Assembly (NCBI GenBank): GCA_009782285.1
Contig: WRJK01000011.1
Coordinates: forward strand, 1 to 45,232
Direction: 5' to 3'
Length of the DNA stretch: 45,232 bases
DNA from: Clostridiales bacterium
Lineage (GTDB): Bacteria > Bacillota > Clostridia > Peptostreptococcales > Anaerovoracaceae
Shown: positions 9,983 through 18,970 of the stretch, one piece after another
Layout of the letters: each line of letters opens with the position of its first letter
Numbering within the stretch: the first letter of the stretch is position 1
Notes under the pieces: generated by a model
Seen by the model: the letters and a program-made list of their open reading frames with translations, nothing else
Told to the model about the DNA's origin: nothing
Databases searched by the model: none
Made by a program: the position numbers and the translations under genes

Positions 9983-11155
9983 TCATTTCTGATATGTCAT
10001 GTCGCTGTAAATCTTGTAGCTGCCATTTGCCGCAGCCGTCCTGTTTTTGCCCTCCTGTTTGGCATAATAAAGGGCCTTGTCGGCTGCAGAGAAAAACTCG
10101 CGCCGCCCGCCGAAGCTGCTTTCGTATTCGCACACGCCTGCGCTGACGGTGACGCAGTTGTCGTTCAGCTGTGGGAAAATATAAGTTCCGAATTCTTTGC
10201 GTATGCGCTCTGACACCTCAACGGCATAATCAATCGGCTTGGGGCAGAGCAAGATAAACTCCTCTCCGCCATACCTGAAAGCGAGGTCCCCCTCCACAAC
10301 GTCCTTGCATATTTCTTTGTTTATTATCTCCACGAACTTCAGCAGCACGACGTCGCCGTTGGCATGCCCAAAATTGTCGTTTATTTTCTTGAAGTCGTCG
10401 ATGTCCATGATGACGAGGGAAAACACCGTATTGGCATTTTGAGCGTTTTGTATGAATTTATCCAACCGCTGGTAAAAGGCAATGTGGTTGAAAAGCCTGG
10501 TGAACGAATCGCGTTCCAGTTCGCGGCTCAACTGCTCTTTTTCGCGCGCCAGCGATTTTGCGGCTTCAACCGCTTCATTGATGCGGGCAAGGATCAGCCT
10601 GGCAATAATGTAGGCAGTGATGAGCAAAGTGAACGCAAGGACAATGCTGTAGGTCGTCCAGTCGTAATTGTCAGGGTCTCCAAAGGGTATGATAAACACG
10701 ACGCTGGCTGTAGTGTAAGCCGTGACGCACGTAATGCAAGTGTAGCTGATTACATTCTTGTCCAGATACAGCACCGAGAGCATGATTGGCCCTGCGTACA
10801 AAGTGTAAAGCATGAAATTATGGTAATTGATGCTGATGAGCACTGTACAGAGAATGATGTATACAGTCAGTATGTAACATGCTTGGACAAAGGGCGGCCA
10901 GCGGGAAACCGCTAAATAGAAAATTATGTTGGTGATCGCCAGCAAAATGAAAATGGTCGTTATGGGCAGAGCGACGTAAAACATGAAATCGAACTGCATG
11001 GCGAACTCCGTGTCTCTGAGCTGTTGATAAAAATACAAGATGATTGCGAAAATTATGAACACCCCGAAAACTGTCCAATAAACACGGAACAGGCGCTTGT
11101 TCCATTTTCTGTACTGGGTAATAGTGTTAATGTCTTTGTTCGAAATTTTAGCCAT
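9983..11155 (-). CDS. Membrane-anchored diguanylate cyclase (GGDEF)
   Basis: 390 residues. Six predicted membrane helices (about residues 20-190) act as a sensor of unknown input, then a short coiled linker (AREKEQLSRELERD) leads into a GGDEF domain (about 215-385) with the active-site loop RYGGEEF. That is the catalytic signature, so it should make cyclic di-GMP from two GTP. The product-inhibition site RxxD expected just before the loop reads VEGD, so feedback inhibition is probably missing. Start chosen at ATG 11155 (AGAGGTG upstream); a longer frame to 11212 would overlap the MFS gene. No c-di-GMP phosphodiesterase or riboswitch was seen in the window. Confidence 0.93.
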   Translation of the reverse strand: MAKISNKDINTITQYRKWNKRLFRVYWTVFGVFIIFAIILYFYQQLRDTEFAMQFDFMFYVALPITTIFILLAITNIIFYLAVSRWPPFVQACYILTVYIILCTVLISINYHNFMLYTLYAGPIMLSVLYLDKNVISYTCITCVTAYTTASVVFIIPFGDPDNYDWTTYSIVLAFTLLITAYIIARLILARINEAVEAAKSLAREKEQLSRELERDSFTRLFNHIAFYQRLDKFIQNAQNANTVFSLVIMDIDDFKKINDNFGHANGDVVLLKFVEIINKEICKDVVEGDLAFRYGGEEFILLCPKPIDYAVEVSERIRKEFGTYIFPQLNDNCVTVSAGVCEYESSFGGRREFFSAADKALYYAKQEGKNRTAAANGSYKIYSDMTYQK

Positions 11156-11169
11156 AACGGCACCTCTGT

Positions 11170-12543
11170 TTACTTTCTTCTTTTCGCTGAGAAAAATATG
11201 CCAACGAAACAAATGACCGCAAATATCTTAAACGAAGTATGCATTGTTATTATCAAAATGTCGGGCGTGGCGCTTTCGAGGGCGCTGCTGCCCATGTACA
11301 TGCCGACCACCAGCGTAACTATCGCCATGCTTGAGGCATGCCCAAGCGAACGCATTGTCGCAAGTATCGACGACGCGACCCCATAATCCTTCGCCTCAAC
11401 GCACGCCATTACTGCATTTGTGTTCGGCGACGAAAACAGGGCAAATCCAACCCCTGTAATTACCAGCGCCACGATTATCAGCCAAAGCGGATAGTCGACG
11501 CTTATGAAGATGAAAAAAACGATTCCGGCTGCACAGCACCCCATCCCTGCCGACGCCAGCAAAAACGGCGAAACCCTGTCTGAGAGGTTTCCCGCATAAG
11601 GCGACAGCAGCGCCATGACAACTGGCTGTGCAATCAACACAAACCCTGCCGACTGAGACGAATACCCCATCGCGACTTGCAGGTATATTGACAGCAAATA
11701 CCCTATCGCAAAAGTCGATCCGTAATTGAGCAGCGCGGCAATGTTCGAAAACGTGTACGCGGCATTCCCAATGAAAAACCGTATTTGTACTATCGGGGAT
11801 TCGGCCTTCAGCTCATGCCACACGAACACGGCTGCCAAAAGCACTCCTGCGGCAATCATGGCTGCTGACAGTTTTGAAGTCGAGATTGCCGAAAACCCGT
11901 ACATAAGTGCAACTATCATAGTAATATACAACACATTCCCCAATATGTCAAATGATAATTCACTTTTCCTGTCGCTTTTTCCTTTCGGAAGTTTACTTTG
12001 CGCAGTGCAGAAAACCGCCCCGCTGATGGCGAACGTCAACAGAAAAATCGAGCGCCATCCGAAATAGTGGTTTAAAAGGCCTCCAACTACTGGCCCCGCC
12101 GACAGGCCCACATATGTGGACGCTATCGAGTAGCCCAGCACTTTTCCGCGTTCGCTCCCGGGGAATGCACTGACCAGTATAGCTGTGTTCGTGCAAAAAA
12201 TCATGGCACCGCCTATCCCTTGGAGCACTCTAAGCGCAACCATCCCAACAAAATCCCACACAAAAGCGGAAGACAGCGAAGAAACTGAAAAAATTAGCAA
12301 GCCTAGCAAGAACACCCGTTTTTTCTGCGTAATGTCCGCAAGTCTTCCAAAAGGCACCGACAAAGCGGCGACCGTAAGCATGTAGCTTGTTACTACCCAC
12401 CCTATCATGCTTGCGCTCACATTGAAATCCCTTCCCATCGCAGGTATTGAGAGGTTGAGGGCGCTTCCAGTGAACGTAGCCACAAACGCTGTTATCATAA
12501 CCACGCCAATTGTGGATTTTTGTTCGGATGTATAGTTTTTCAT
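11170..12543 (-). CDS. MFS drug/proton antiporter, DHA2-like
   Basis: 457 residues with 12-14 hydrophobic segments. Motif A-like loop GRLADITQKKR and the antiporter motif C region YVGLSAGPVVGGLLNHYFGW are present, as in EmrB/Bmr-type exporters. The substrate cannot be read from sequence. A near-consensus sigma-A promoter ends only seven bases before the ATG and there is no Shine-Dalgarno, so the mRNA may be leaderless. An internal Met16 is possible but has only a weak GGCGTGG ahead of it. The diguanylate cyclase starts 14 bases downstream. Confidence 0.9.
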   Translation of the reverse strand: MKNYTSEQKSTIGVVMITAFVATFTGSALNLSIPAMGRDFNVSASMIGWVVTSYMLTVAALSVPFGRLADITQKKRVFLLGLLIFSVSSLSSAFVWDFVGMVALRVLQGIGGAMIFCTNTAILVSAFPGSERGKVLGYSIASTYVGLSAGPVVGGLLNHYFGWRSIFLLTFAISGAVFCTAQSKLPKGKSDRKSELSFDILGNVLYITMIVALMYGFSAISTSKLSAAMIAAGVLLAAVFVWHELKAESPIVQIRFFIGNAAYTFSNIAALLNYGSTFAIGYLLSIYLQVAMGYSSQSAGFVLIAQPVVMALLSPYAGNLSDRVSPFLLASAGMGCCAAGIVFFIFISVDYPLWLIIVALVITGVGFALFSSPNTNAVMACVEAKDYGVASSILATMRSLGHASSMAIVTLVVGMYMGSSALESATPDILIITMHTSFKIFAVICFVGIFFSAKRRK

Positions 12544-12550
12544 ATAAGTC

Positions 12551-12579
12551 AGTATAAGCTTTTTTCACATAAAATTCAA
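12551..12579 (-). promoter_or_regulatory. Sigma-A type promoter for the MFS gene
   Basis: On the minus strand TTGAAT (12579-12574), a 17-base spacer, then TATACT (12556-12551). The -35 overlaps the stop region of miaB. Only seven bases separate the -10 from the ATG at 12543, which puts the expected transcription start at or next to the A of the start codon. Confidence 0.6.
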
Positions 12580-13907
12580 GTAGTTTTCTCCCCAAACAAG
12601 CTGAAAGTCTTGCTTCCTGTTATTAGTACGTCTGTGATTTCCCCTGTGTAGTCGGCACCCGATATAAAGTTAACCAATTTGAAAGAATCCGTCCTGCCGG
12701 CGTAAACGTCTTTGTTCGTCTTGCTGCGTCCTTCCACCAGCACTTTTTCCGTGCACCCTTCGTAAGCCTTGTTCTTTTTTGCAGAAATGCCGTTCAACAA
12801 GCAGATGAGCCTGCCAAACCTTTCGTGCTTTGTTTCCTCGGGCACTTGGCCCTCATATTTTTCTGCCGGCGTCCCCCTTCTGATTGAGTAAAGAAAAGTG
12901 AATGCTGAATCAAATTCCACCTTTCTTACAACATCAAGAGTCTCTTCGAAATCCTCCTCGGTTTCCCCCGGAAAACCAACAATAATGTCCGTTGTTATGG
13001 ATATTCCCCTGCGGGACCTCCTCAGCTTTTCTGACAGCTCCAAATAGTCATCCTTCGTGTATTTCCTGTTCATCCTTTCCAGTATCCTGCTGCTTCCCGA
13101 CTGCACGGGGAGGTGAATGTGCCCGCAAAGCTTCCCGCATTCTGAAAACGCGTCGATAAGCCCGTCCGACAAGTCTTTCGGATGTGAAGTCGTGAACCTG
13201 ATCCTTTCGATGCCATCTATTTCGTTCAGCATGTATATCAGCTCGGTAAACCCGATTTTCTCTGCACCCCTGTACGAATTTACGTTCTGGCCGAGCAACG
13301 TCACCTCTTTTACGCCGCTTTCTGCCAAGCTGCGCACTTCGCTAATAATGTTTTCAGGCTGCCGGCTCCTCTCCCGTCCACGGGTATACGGCACGATGCA
13401 GTATGTGCAGAAATTGTCGCACCCGAACATTATGTTAACAAAGGCCTTGAAAGCGTGCAGCCTCTTCGCCGGAAGGCCCTCGACTGTTCCGCAGGATTCT
13501 TCCAACACTTCAATCCGCTTTCGTTTTTCAGAAATGACGCTTGAAAGCAATTTCGGAAGTTCATGCAGGTTGTGGGTGCCAAAAACCAAGTCGACCCACG
13601 GGTACTTTTCTTTCAGCTTATCCACAACATGCTGCTGCTGCATCATGCACCCGCACACCCCGACAATGAAATCCGGGCGTGCCTCCTTGGCTTTTTTCAA
13701 TCGGCCCAATGCGCCAAAAAACCTGTTGTCGGCATTTTCCCTCACGCTGCAGGTGTTTATTATTGCTATGTCTGCCGTATCCGCTTCACTGCCCTCGCAA
13801 AACCCCATCTCATCAAGAAGCCCCGCTATCGTTTCTGAGTCGCGTTCGTTCATTTGACATCCGAAGGTCGTGATTGCATATGTTTTGCTCTTTTTTCTGT
13901 CTGCCAT
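12576..13907 (-). CDS. miaB: tRNA-2-methylthio-N6-dimethylallyladenosine synthase MiaB
   Basis: 443 residues. N-terminal UPF0004 domain begins TFGCQMNERDSE with its three cluster cysteines. The radical-SAM motif is in FGCDNFCTYCIVPYTRGRE (CxxxCxxC), and a C-terminal TRAM domain (VLVEGRSKTNKDVYAGRTD) binds tRNA. It adds the 2-methylthio group to i6A37. The wording of the N-terminal and radical-SAM motifs fits MiaB better than RimO or MtaB. It starts six bases after gpsA with no strong Shine-Dalgarno, suggesting translational coupling. No miaA is visible in the window. Confidence 0.95.
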   Translation of the reverse strand: MADRKKSKTYAITTFGCQMNERDSETIAGLLDEMGFCEGSEADTADIAIINTCSVRENADNRFFGALGRLKKAKEARPDFIVGVCGCMMQQQHVVDKLKEKYPWVDLVFGTHNLHELPKLLSSVISEKRKRIEVLEESCGTVEGLPAKRLHAFKAFVNIMFGCDNFCTYCIVPYTRGRERSRQPENIISEVRSLAESGVKEVTLLGQNVNSYRGAEKIGFTELIYMLNEIDGIERIRFTTSHPKDLSDGLIDAFSECGKLCGHIHLPVQSGSSRILERMNRKYTKDDYLELSEKLRRSRRGISITTDIIVGFPGETEEDFEETLDVVRKVEFDSAFTFLYSIRRGTPAEKYEGQVPEETKHERFGRLICLLNGISAKKNKAYEGCTEKVLVEGRSKTNKDVYAGRTDSFKLVNFISGADYTGEITDVLITGSKTFSLFGEKTT

Positions 13908-13913
13908 GCTGGT

Positions 13914-14909
13914 TTATTCGCTTTCGTGCTTCCTGTTCCTGCCCATAAGGCTGTCCACTGCGTCCCTTGCGAGGGTTTTCCCGTTGACGACGCCGTATAT
14001 GCTTTCCGTTATCGGCATCTCGACGCCCGCTTCCTCGGCTAGCTCGTATGCTGCTTCAGTCGTAAACATGCCTTCGACTACCATGCCTACCCTCTTAACT
14101 GCTTCCTCTGGGCTGGCACCCTCTCCTATCATCACCCCGCACCTCCGGTTTCTGGAATGCATGCTGGTGCAGGTCACTATCAAGTCGCCAATGCCTGTAA
14201 GCCCGGAAAACGTCCTTCGGTCAGCGCCGAGCTTCACCCCAAGCCTTGCCATCTCAGCTATCCCTCTCGTCATCATAGCGGCTTTGGCGTTGTCGCCATA
14301 ACCCATGCCGTCAGATATGCCGGCGCCCAAGGCAATAATGTTTTTGAGCGAACCTCCGAACTCCACCCCGGCCACGTCATGGTTGGTGTACACCCTGAAC
14401 CTGTCCGTCATGAACACGTCCTGCACATATTCGGCAACCTTGACGTCTGCCGACGCCACAGCTACTGTTGTTGGCATGAACCTTCCGACTTCCTCTGCAT
14501 GGGACGGGCCTGACAGCACTGCGTAGGAAAACCCAGGGATGAGTTCGCTGGCAATTTCAGACATTCTCTTTAACGTTTTCTGTTCAATGCCCTTCGCAAC
14601 ATTCACAACAACCATGTTTTCCCTTAAAAACGGCATAGCGTTCAAAAGCGCGCTCCTGAAGCGCTGAGCAGGTGCGGAAAAAATGGCAACCCCGACACCC
14701 TCCAGTGTTTCTTCCAGAGTGCCTGTGGGCGTCAGCTTTTCGTTGAAGGGCACTCCCGGCAAATATCTTTTATTTTCTTTGTTCTCTATTAGTTCGCGTA
14801 GGTGCCCGTCATCCACGTCCCAGATTTTCACTTCATGGCCCTTCCCTGCAAGAGTAACCGCTAAGGCTGTCCCCCAGCTGCCGGCGCCAACAACTCCTAT
14901 CGTGTCCAC
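13914..14909 (-). CDS. gpsA: Glycerol-3-phosphate dehydrogenase [NAD(P)+]
   Basis: 331 residues. The Rossmann motif GVVGAGSWGTALA opens the protein, VLSGPSHAEEV and the catalytic lysine in GGSLKNIIALGAGISDGMG follow, then the C-terminal domain NRRCGVMIGEG. It reduces dihydroxyacetone phosphate to sn-glycerol-3-phosphate, the substrate of PlsY (26311-26889). In many Bacillota gpsA follows der-plsY; here it sits some 12 kb away next to miaB. Confidence 0.96.
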   Translation of the reverse strand: MDTIGVVGAGSWGTALAVTLAGKGHEVKIWDVDDGHLRELIENKENKRYLPGVPFNEKLTPTGTLEETLEGVGVAIFSAPAQRFRSALLNAMPFLRENMVVVNVAKGIEQKTLKRMSEIASELIPGFSYAVLSGPSHAEEVGRFMPTTVAVASADVKVAEYVQDVFMTDRFRVYTNHDVAGVEFGGSLKNIIALGAGISDGMGYGDNAKAAMMTRGIAEMARLGVKLGADRRTFSGLTGIGDLIVTCTSMHSRNRRCGVMIGEGASPEEAVKRVGMVVEGMFTTEAAYELAEEAGVEMPITESIYGVVNGKTLARDAVDSLMGRNRKHESE

Positions 14910-14926
14910 TTCATCCCTCCCGAACC

Positions 14927-17041
14927 TTAAATGAATGATTGCTCAACAAGCCGGTTAATCGCCCTGGTAATCGAAATGACGTCTTTTGTCATCTGCGACA
15001 CCGCACCTTTCAATAATTTCTGCTGGTCAGCGAGTTCTATTTCCAATGTTGCCATCTCGGAAATGAAGCTTTGTTCGTCTTCGAAGCTTCGCTCATCTTC
15101 GAAGCTTCGCTCATCTTCCTCAGCCGGCAACTCTGTTTTCTGCCTGATGCCCCATATGACATCATGGAGCTGCACATTGTCCCTGATGTACCCATTTCCC
15201 CAAGAATTCACCGCACCCGCGCCGAACACTTGGTTGACAAAATAGTCGTATGTCTCCCTGTCGAAATACCGGGCGTACCCGTTCAAATCCACTTCTGCAA
15301 GGTAATCGTCAACGGCCGCCTTTTCGTTCCCGCCGCACAAGGCACCTATAGCCTCCTCTATCATCGAAGCGTTGCGTTGGTACCTCTCGTGGGCAAAGAC
15401 AATCTTGTCATCCCATGTAAGCGTTATCAGCTTTTCTTGTACAGTTCTTGAAATCCTGCACAATTCCCCATTGATTGCTTCCTCCCTGCCCTGTTCCCAA
15501 TTGCCGCCCTCGATTTTGCGGGAAAGTTCCCTTGCGGCGTCGGCAGCATCGTAAACCGCGTTTGCCAAGGCTTCAGCGCCTGGTGTTGCGTTTGCGTCAA
15601 TGGTTTCCAGCATGCACTCGAACAAAACAACGTAGTCTAGGGGCTTGACTGGCAAGCGGTCGAATTCTATCAGGTACGTGCCGTACAGTTTTTGCGCATA
15701 AATGAACGCGTCTTCGTTGTAGAAATAATCCTCAACATCCATATTTGAATGACAAACCTCTTCAATTTGCTCATCAATGCCAGAAAAACCTGAACAAATC
15801 ACAGGTATGCCTTTTTGTGCATAAGAAAAACCCTCAATCCAAACCGAATCCGGGCACACTACGTCAAAATACCTGAACGGGCTGCCTTCAACGTCGTACC
15901 CTGCTGTCATGGCAAAATCGCTAATTTCCCACGATGCGTTTATCTCTGTCCCCTCTGCGATATTGCTCGTCACCCCACCGTCGATGCTGACGACCGCAAA
16001 GGCGTTTTCTACCCATTCGGGGTGGTTGTTCAGCGTTAGGTACGCCCCCCTTGCCCAGTCGTATCTTGAGTCGGAAATGCCCCATTCCCCCGCTGGGTGA
16101 AAGACGAACCTTATGGTTTTTTGCGGCTCGTACCCGCTGCCCACAAGCGCTTTGGCTATGCCGAGCACCGCCCCGACCCCTGAAGCGTTGCGGTCAAACG
16201 CCCGGAAATACCCGTCGTAATGGGCCACCATGAGAATAGCGCCATCAGCAGTGCCTGGAATTTCGCCTATTATTGAATATGCCGCTTTGTTCTCCTCAAC
16301 CCTGCTGTCTGCTGTAAGCCTGACGGTTATTTCGCCTGCCTCCGAATCAGCAATAAGCCTCTTTAGGGTGTCGCCGTCGCCCGATGCAACAGAAAACGCA
16401 GGTGCGCCCTTTGGTCCGCGTATGTTATGAACCCCTAAAGTGTCGCCGCTGTACTGGAAAAAACCGCCGTCGTTGATCGCTATTACGGCCTTTGCCCCTT
16501 TGAGGCTCGCTTGGTAAGCCGGCCAATTTATCCACCAGTCTTCTTTCTGGTTGATGTCGATCAGCACCAGTTTCCCTTCTGCCTCTATGCCTATGTAATC
16601 ATCATGCGTCCCCCGCCCGGCGTAAACCAAGACGGTTTCTTCGTCTTCGCAGACAAAATGGGAAGCATATGAAGCCATTGCGATCCTTTGGACATCGCCC
16701 CTGCTGTTTTCGAAAACAAGCTCCGCGTCTGCAAACTCCCACGAGTCAACAGCGAGTTTTTCCCGTGTCACGTTCTTAAGCCCTATCATCTGCATTTCGT
16801 CGAAAAGGTACTCTGCCGCTGCGCGTTCGGCAGACGACCCTGACGTGCGGAACCCAAACCTTGCACTGGTACCGAATTCAGAAAGGGCTTCGGCAACGCT
16901 GAGCGGGTATTCCGTCGAAATGCAGCTGTAAAAAGCATCTAAAGGTTCGGGGGTGTTTTCAACTGGGTCGCCTCCGCACCCCGTTACAGCAGCGAACGCA
17001 AAAACAATCGCGAACTTTGTCAGGGCATTGGTTTTTTTCAC
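14927..17041 (-). CDS. M28-family peptidase-like lipoprotein with PA domain
   Basis: 704 residues. Lipoprotein signal with lipobox AVTGC (Cys22), so it should be anchored outside the membrane. A PA-like insert spans about 120-240. The M28 metal site follows: MVAHYDGYF (H274), AFDRNASGVG (D283), a later SIDGG aspartate and a CHSNMD histidine. The usual AEExGLxGS element reads AGEWGISDS, so the metal-ligand Glu319 is kept but the general-base Glu is Gly318. It may be inactive or altered. A long C-terminal extension (about 490-700) is not assigned and carries the duplicated hexapeptide DERSFE. It sits between speE and gpsA. Confidence 0.8.
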   Translation of the reverse strand: MKKTNALTKFAIVFAFAAVTGCGGDPVENTPEPLDAFYSCISTEYPLSVAEALSEFGTSARFGFRTSGSSAERAAAEYLFDEMQMIGLKNVTREKLAVDSWEFADAELVFENSRGDVQRIAMASYASHFVCEDEETVLVYAGRGTHDDYIGIEAEGKLVLIDINQKEDWWINWPAYQASLKGAKAVIAINDGGFFQYSGDTLGVHNIRGPKGAPAFSVASGDGDTLKRLIADSEAGEITVRLTADSRVEENKAAYSIIGEIPGTADGAILMVAHYDGYFRAFDRNASGVGAVLGIAKALVGSGYEPQKTIRFVFHPAGEWGISDSRYDWARGAYLTLNNHPEWVENAFAVVSIDGGVTSNIAEGTEINASWEISDFAMTAGYDVEGSPFRYFDVVCPDSVWIEGFSYAQKGIPVICSGFSGIDEQIEEVCHSNMDVEDYFYNEDAFIYAQKLYGTYLIEFDRLPVKPLDYVVLFECMLETIDANATPGAEALANAVYDAADAARELSRKIEGGNWEQGREEAINGELCRISRTVQEKLITLTWDDKIVFAHERYQRNASMIEEAIGALCGGNEKAAVDDYLAEVDLNGYARYFDRETYDYFVNQVFGAGAVNSWGNGYIRDNVQLHDVIWGIRQKTELPAEEDERSFEDERSFEDEQSFISEMATLEIELADQQKLLKGAVSQMTKDVISITRAINRLVEQSFI
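15079..15114. repeat. Two tandem 18-bp units in the M28-like gene
   Basis: The 18-bp unit CTTCGAAGCTTCGCTCAT occurs twice in a row and a worn third copy precedes it. On the coding strand it gives the acidic hexapeptide DERSFE twice, then DEQSF. It lies in the unassigned C-terminal part of the lipoprotein and looks like a recent in-frame duplication. Confidence 0.85.
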
Positions 17042-17072
17042 TCAAAATCTCCTATGGAACCATGAATGCCTC

Positions 17073-17945
17073 TTAATCAGATTGCAGTATTTCCTTCACA
17101 TAATTCGGAAGCGCAAAGCTTGCCTTGTGAATGTCAGAATTGTAGTATTCCGTTTTGAGCCCGAGTTTTTCCCATTCGGAGGCTCTATGATCCTCTATTG
17201 GGTCGTATTTTTTAGACGCAAATCCAAAATACCAGTACCCTGACTCATAAGATGCGATATTGAACCCGTAAATTTTCGCAATGGGGAATATCTCCTTTAT
17301 TTTCCGGTGCGCTTTTACCATTTCCTCGCGCTCCACATCGTAGAAGGCATTTTCTTGCTGGTTTACCAGTATGCCGTCATCGCTCAGCACCCTGTAGCAA
17401 TCCCTGTAAAAATCAGTTGTGAATAGGCTTCCTCCTGGCCCACAAGGATCCGTGGAGTCCACTATTATCAGGTCGTATGAATTGTCCTTGGCAGATTTGA
17501 CAAAGGCGAGCCCGTCTTCGAATTTCAGGTTCAGGCGCGGTTCGCTTGAAAGAACGGCCGCTGTTTGCGGCATGTATTTCTCACAGGCCCTGACGACTGC
17601 CTCGTCTATTTCCACCATGTCAATTTTCTCAACCGCCTTGTACCTTGCTGTTTCGCGCGCCGTACCGCCGTCGCCGCCGCCGATTATCAGCACCCTTTTT
17701 ATGCCGGGGTTGACTGCCATGGGGACATGGGCGATCATTTCATGGTACATGAACTCGTCCCGCTCGGTCACTTGAACGTAACCGTCAAGGGTCAAAACAG
17801 TGCCAAAAACTTCGTTTTTCATAAAAACTATCTTCTGAAAAGGTGTCTGCTCCGAATACAAAACATCGACCTTAAAAGACAGCTTCACACCTGGCAGACA
17901 GTATTCCGAATACCATATGTCGCTCCATTCGAAAGAATCGCTCAT
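17073..17945 (-). CDS. speE: Polyamine aminopropyltransferase (spermidine synthase)
   Basis: 290 residues. N-terminal beta domain, then the SAM-like nucleotide motif VLIIGGGDGGTARE, the acidic VEIDEAVV that binds the aminopropyl donor, and the active-site DSTDPCGPGGSLF. It transfers the aminopropyl group of decarboxylated SAM to putrescine. speD ends about 20 bases upstream, so donor synthesis and transfer are co-expressed. ATG 17945 is preferred over the preceding in-frame GTG. Confidence 0.95.
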   Translation of the reverse strand: MSDSFEWSDIWYSEYCLPGVKLSFKVDVLYSEQTPFQKIVFMKNEVFGTVLTLDGYVQVTERDEFMYHEMIAHVPMAVNPGIKRVLIIGGGDGGTARETARYKAVEKIDMVEIDEAVVRACEKYMPQTAAVLSSEPRLNLKFEDGLAFVKSAKDNSYDLIIVDSTDPCGPGGSLFTTDFYRDCYRVLSDDGILVNQQENAFYDVEREEMVKAHRKIKEIFPIAKIYGFNIASYESGYWYFGFASKKYDPIEDHRASEWEKLGLKTEYYNSDIHKASFALPNYVKEILQSD

Positions 17946-17965
17946 CACATCATCCCAAGCCTTTC

Positions 17966-18781
17966 TTAAAAATGCGCAAAATTGCGCCCGTAGAATATTT
18001 CATCCCTTTCTTCAAGGATCTTCGCCAATATGCTTTTCACTTCCGGTTCCGAAATGTCGCCCACTGAAAAGTTGAAAAAGTATTCGTCCAAGTTTACGTC
18101 CTTGGATTTGCATTTCGTGTGAAATATGTTTTCTTGGTACACGTTCACGTCAATCATCTGATATTGCTCTTTTATCTCGATCGGAATGTAATCCTGTATC
18201 GAAGTCAGCTCATGGTCGATAAAAATCTTTTTGCCGTTAATGTCTCTCGTGAACCCCCGGACTCTGTAGTCCAAAGTCATTATATCCGTGTCAAAGCTGT
18301 CGATCAGGAAAGGCAGCGCGGCAAGCGGCGAAATCTCCCCACACGTAGAAACGTCAATGTCAGCCCTGAAGGTGCAGACCCCGTTGTTCGGATGGTATTC
18401 AGGGTAAGTGTGTACCGTGATATGGCTCTTGTCCAGATGCGCCGCAACGGCGGCGCCGTTGCCTGGCGGGTGCCTGCGCTCGTTCACCTCGCCGCCCGGC
18501 CGGTCGGTGCCGCTCTCGCATATGAGTATCGTGACGCTTGCGCCTTGCGGGTCGTAGTCCTGTATGGCGATGTTCAAAATGCTTGCGCCGATAATTTTTG
18601 TGACTTCTTTCAGTATTTTCGTCAGTTTCTCTGAATTGTACTCTTCGTCGATGTACTCGACGTAAGCTTTCTTGTCTTCAGCTGTTTTTGTATAGCAAAT
18701 GTCGTACATGTTAAAGCTCAAAGTCTTGGTTAGGTTGTTGAAACCGTATAATTTTACTTTACTTGCATCTTTCACTATCAT
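17966..18781 (-). CDS. speD: S-adenosylmethionine decarboxylase proenzyme
   Basis: 271 residues, the longer E. coli-like form rather than the short Bacillus type. The self-cleavage site is [12 protein letters not shown], so Ser119 would become the pyruvoyl group; a nearby Cys in [10 protein letters not shown] is the conserved proton donor. It makes decarboxylated SAM for speE. The ATG lies only two bases after GAGGG; the GTG two codons in has better spacing and could be the true start. An inverted repeat lies upstream. Confidence 0.94.
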   Translation of the reverse strand: MIVKDASKVKLYGFNNLTKTLSFNMYDICYTKTAEDKKAYVEYIDEEYNSEKLTKILKEVTKIIGASILNIAIQDYDPQGASVTILICESGTDRPGGEVNERRHPPGNGAAVAAHLDKSHITVHTYPEYHPNNGVCTFRADIDVSTCGEISPLAALPFLIDSFDTDIMTLDYRVRGFTRDINGKKIFIDHELTSIQDYIPIEIKEQYQMIDVNVYQENIFHTKCKSKDVNLDEYFFNFSVGDISEPEVKSILAKILEERDEIFYGRNFAHF

Positions 18782-18806
18782 ATCCCTCTAAATTGCTGCA
18801 ACTAAT

Positions 18807-18831
18807 GTTCTATACCTAAAAAATACAGAAC
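18807..18831. promoter_or_regulatory. Inverted repeat upstream of speD (candidate operator)
   Basis: On the minus strand GTTCTGTA, nine bases, TATAGAAC: a 7 of 8 match palindrome, 26 to 50 bases before the speD ATG. The right half overlaps a TATAGA that could serve as a -10, though no good -35 is seen. Could be a repressor site for the long minus-strand unit beginning with speD. Confidence 0.35.
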
Positions 18832-18921
18832 AGTTTATTTTATCATGCTTCTGCTGCAATTTTCAATAGTTTTTTTGCGAAAGCTGCGAAAGCCTGCGCG
18901 GAAATCGGCACAGACACAACA

Positions 18922-18951
18922 AGCAGGCGGAGTTATGGCACCCCGCCTGCT
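18922..18951 (-). terminator. Hairpin downstream of the first IPxTG protein gene
   Basis: Perfect 9-bp stem AGCAGGCGG / CCGCCTGCT with a 12-base loop, 20 bases after the stop at 18971. On the minus strand it is followed by TGTTGTGTCTG, a weak U-rich run. Probable intrinsic terminator. Confidence 0.6.
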
Positions 18952-18970
18952 GCAAAAATCGCATAGCTGT

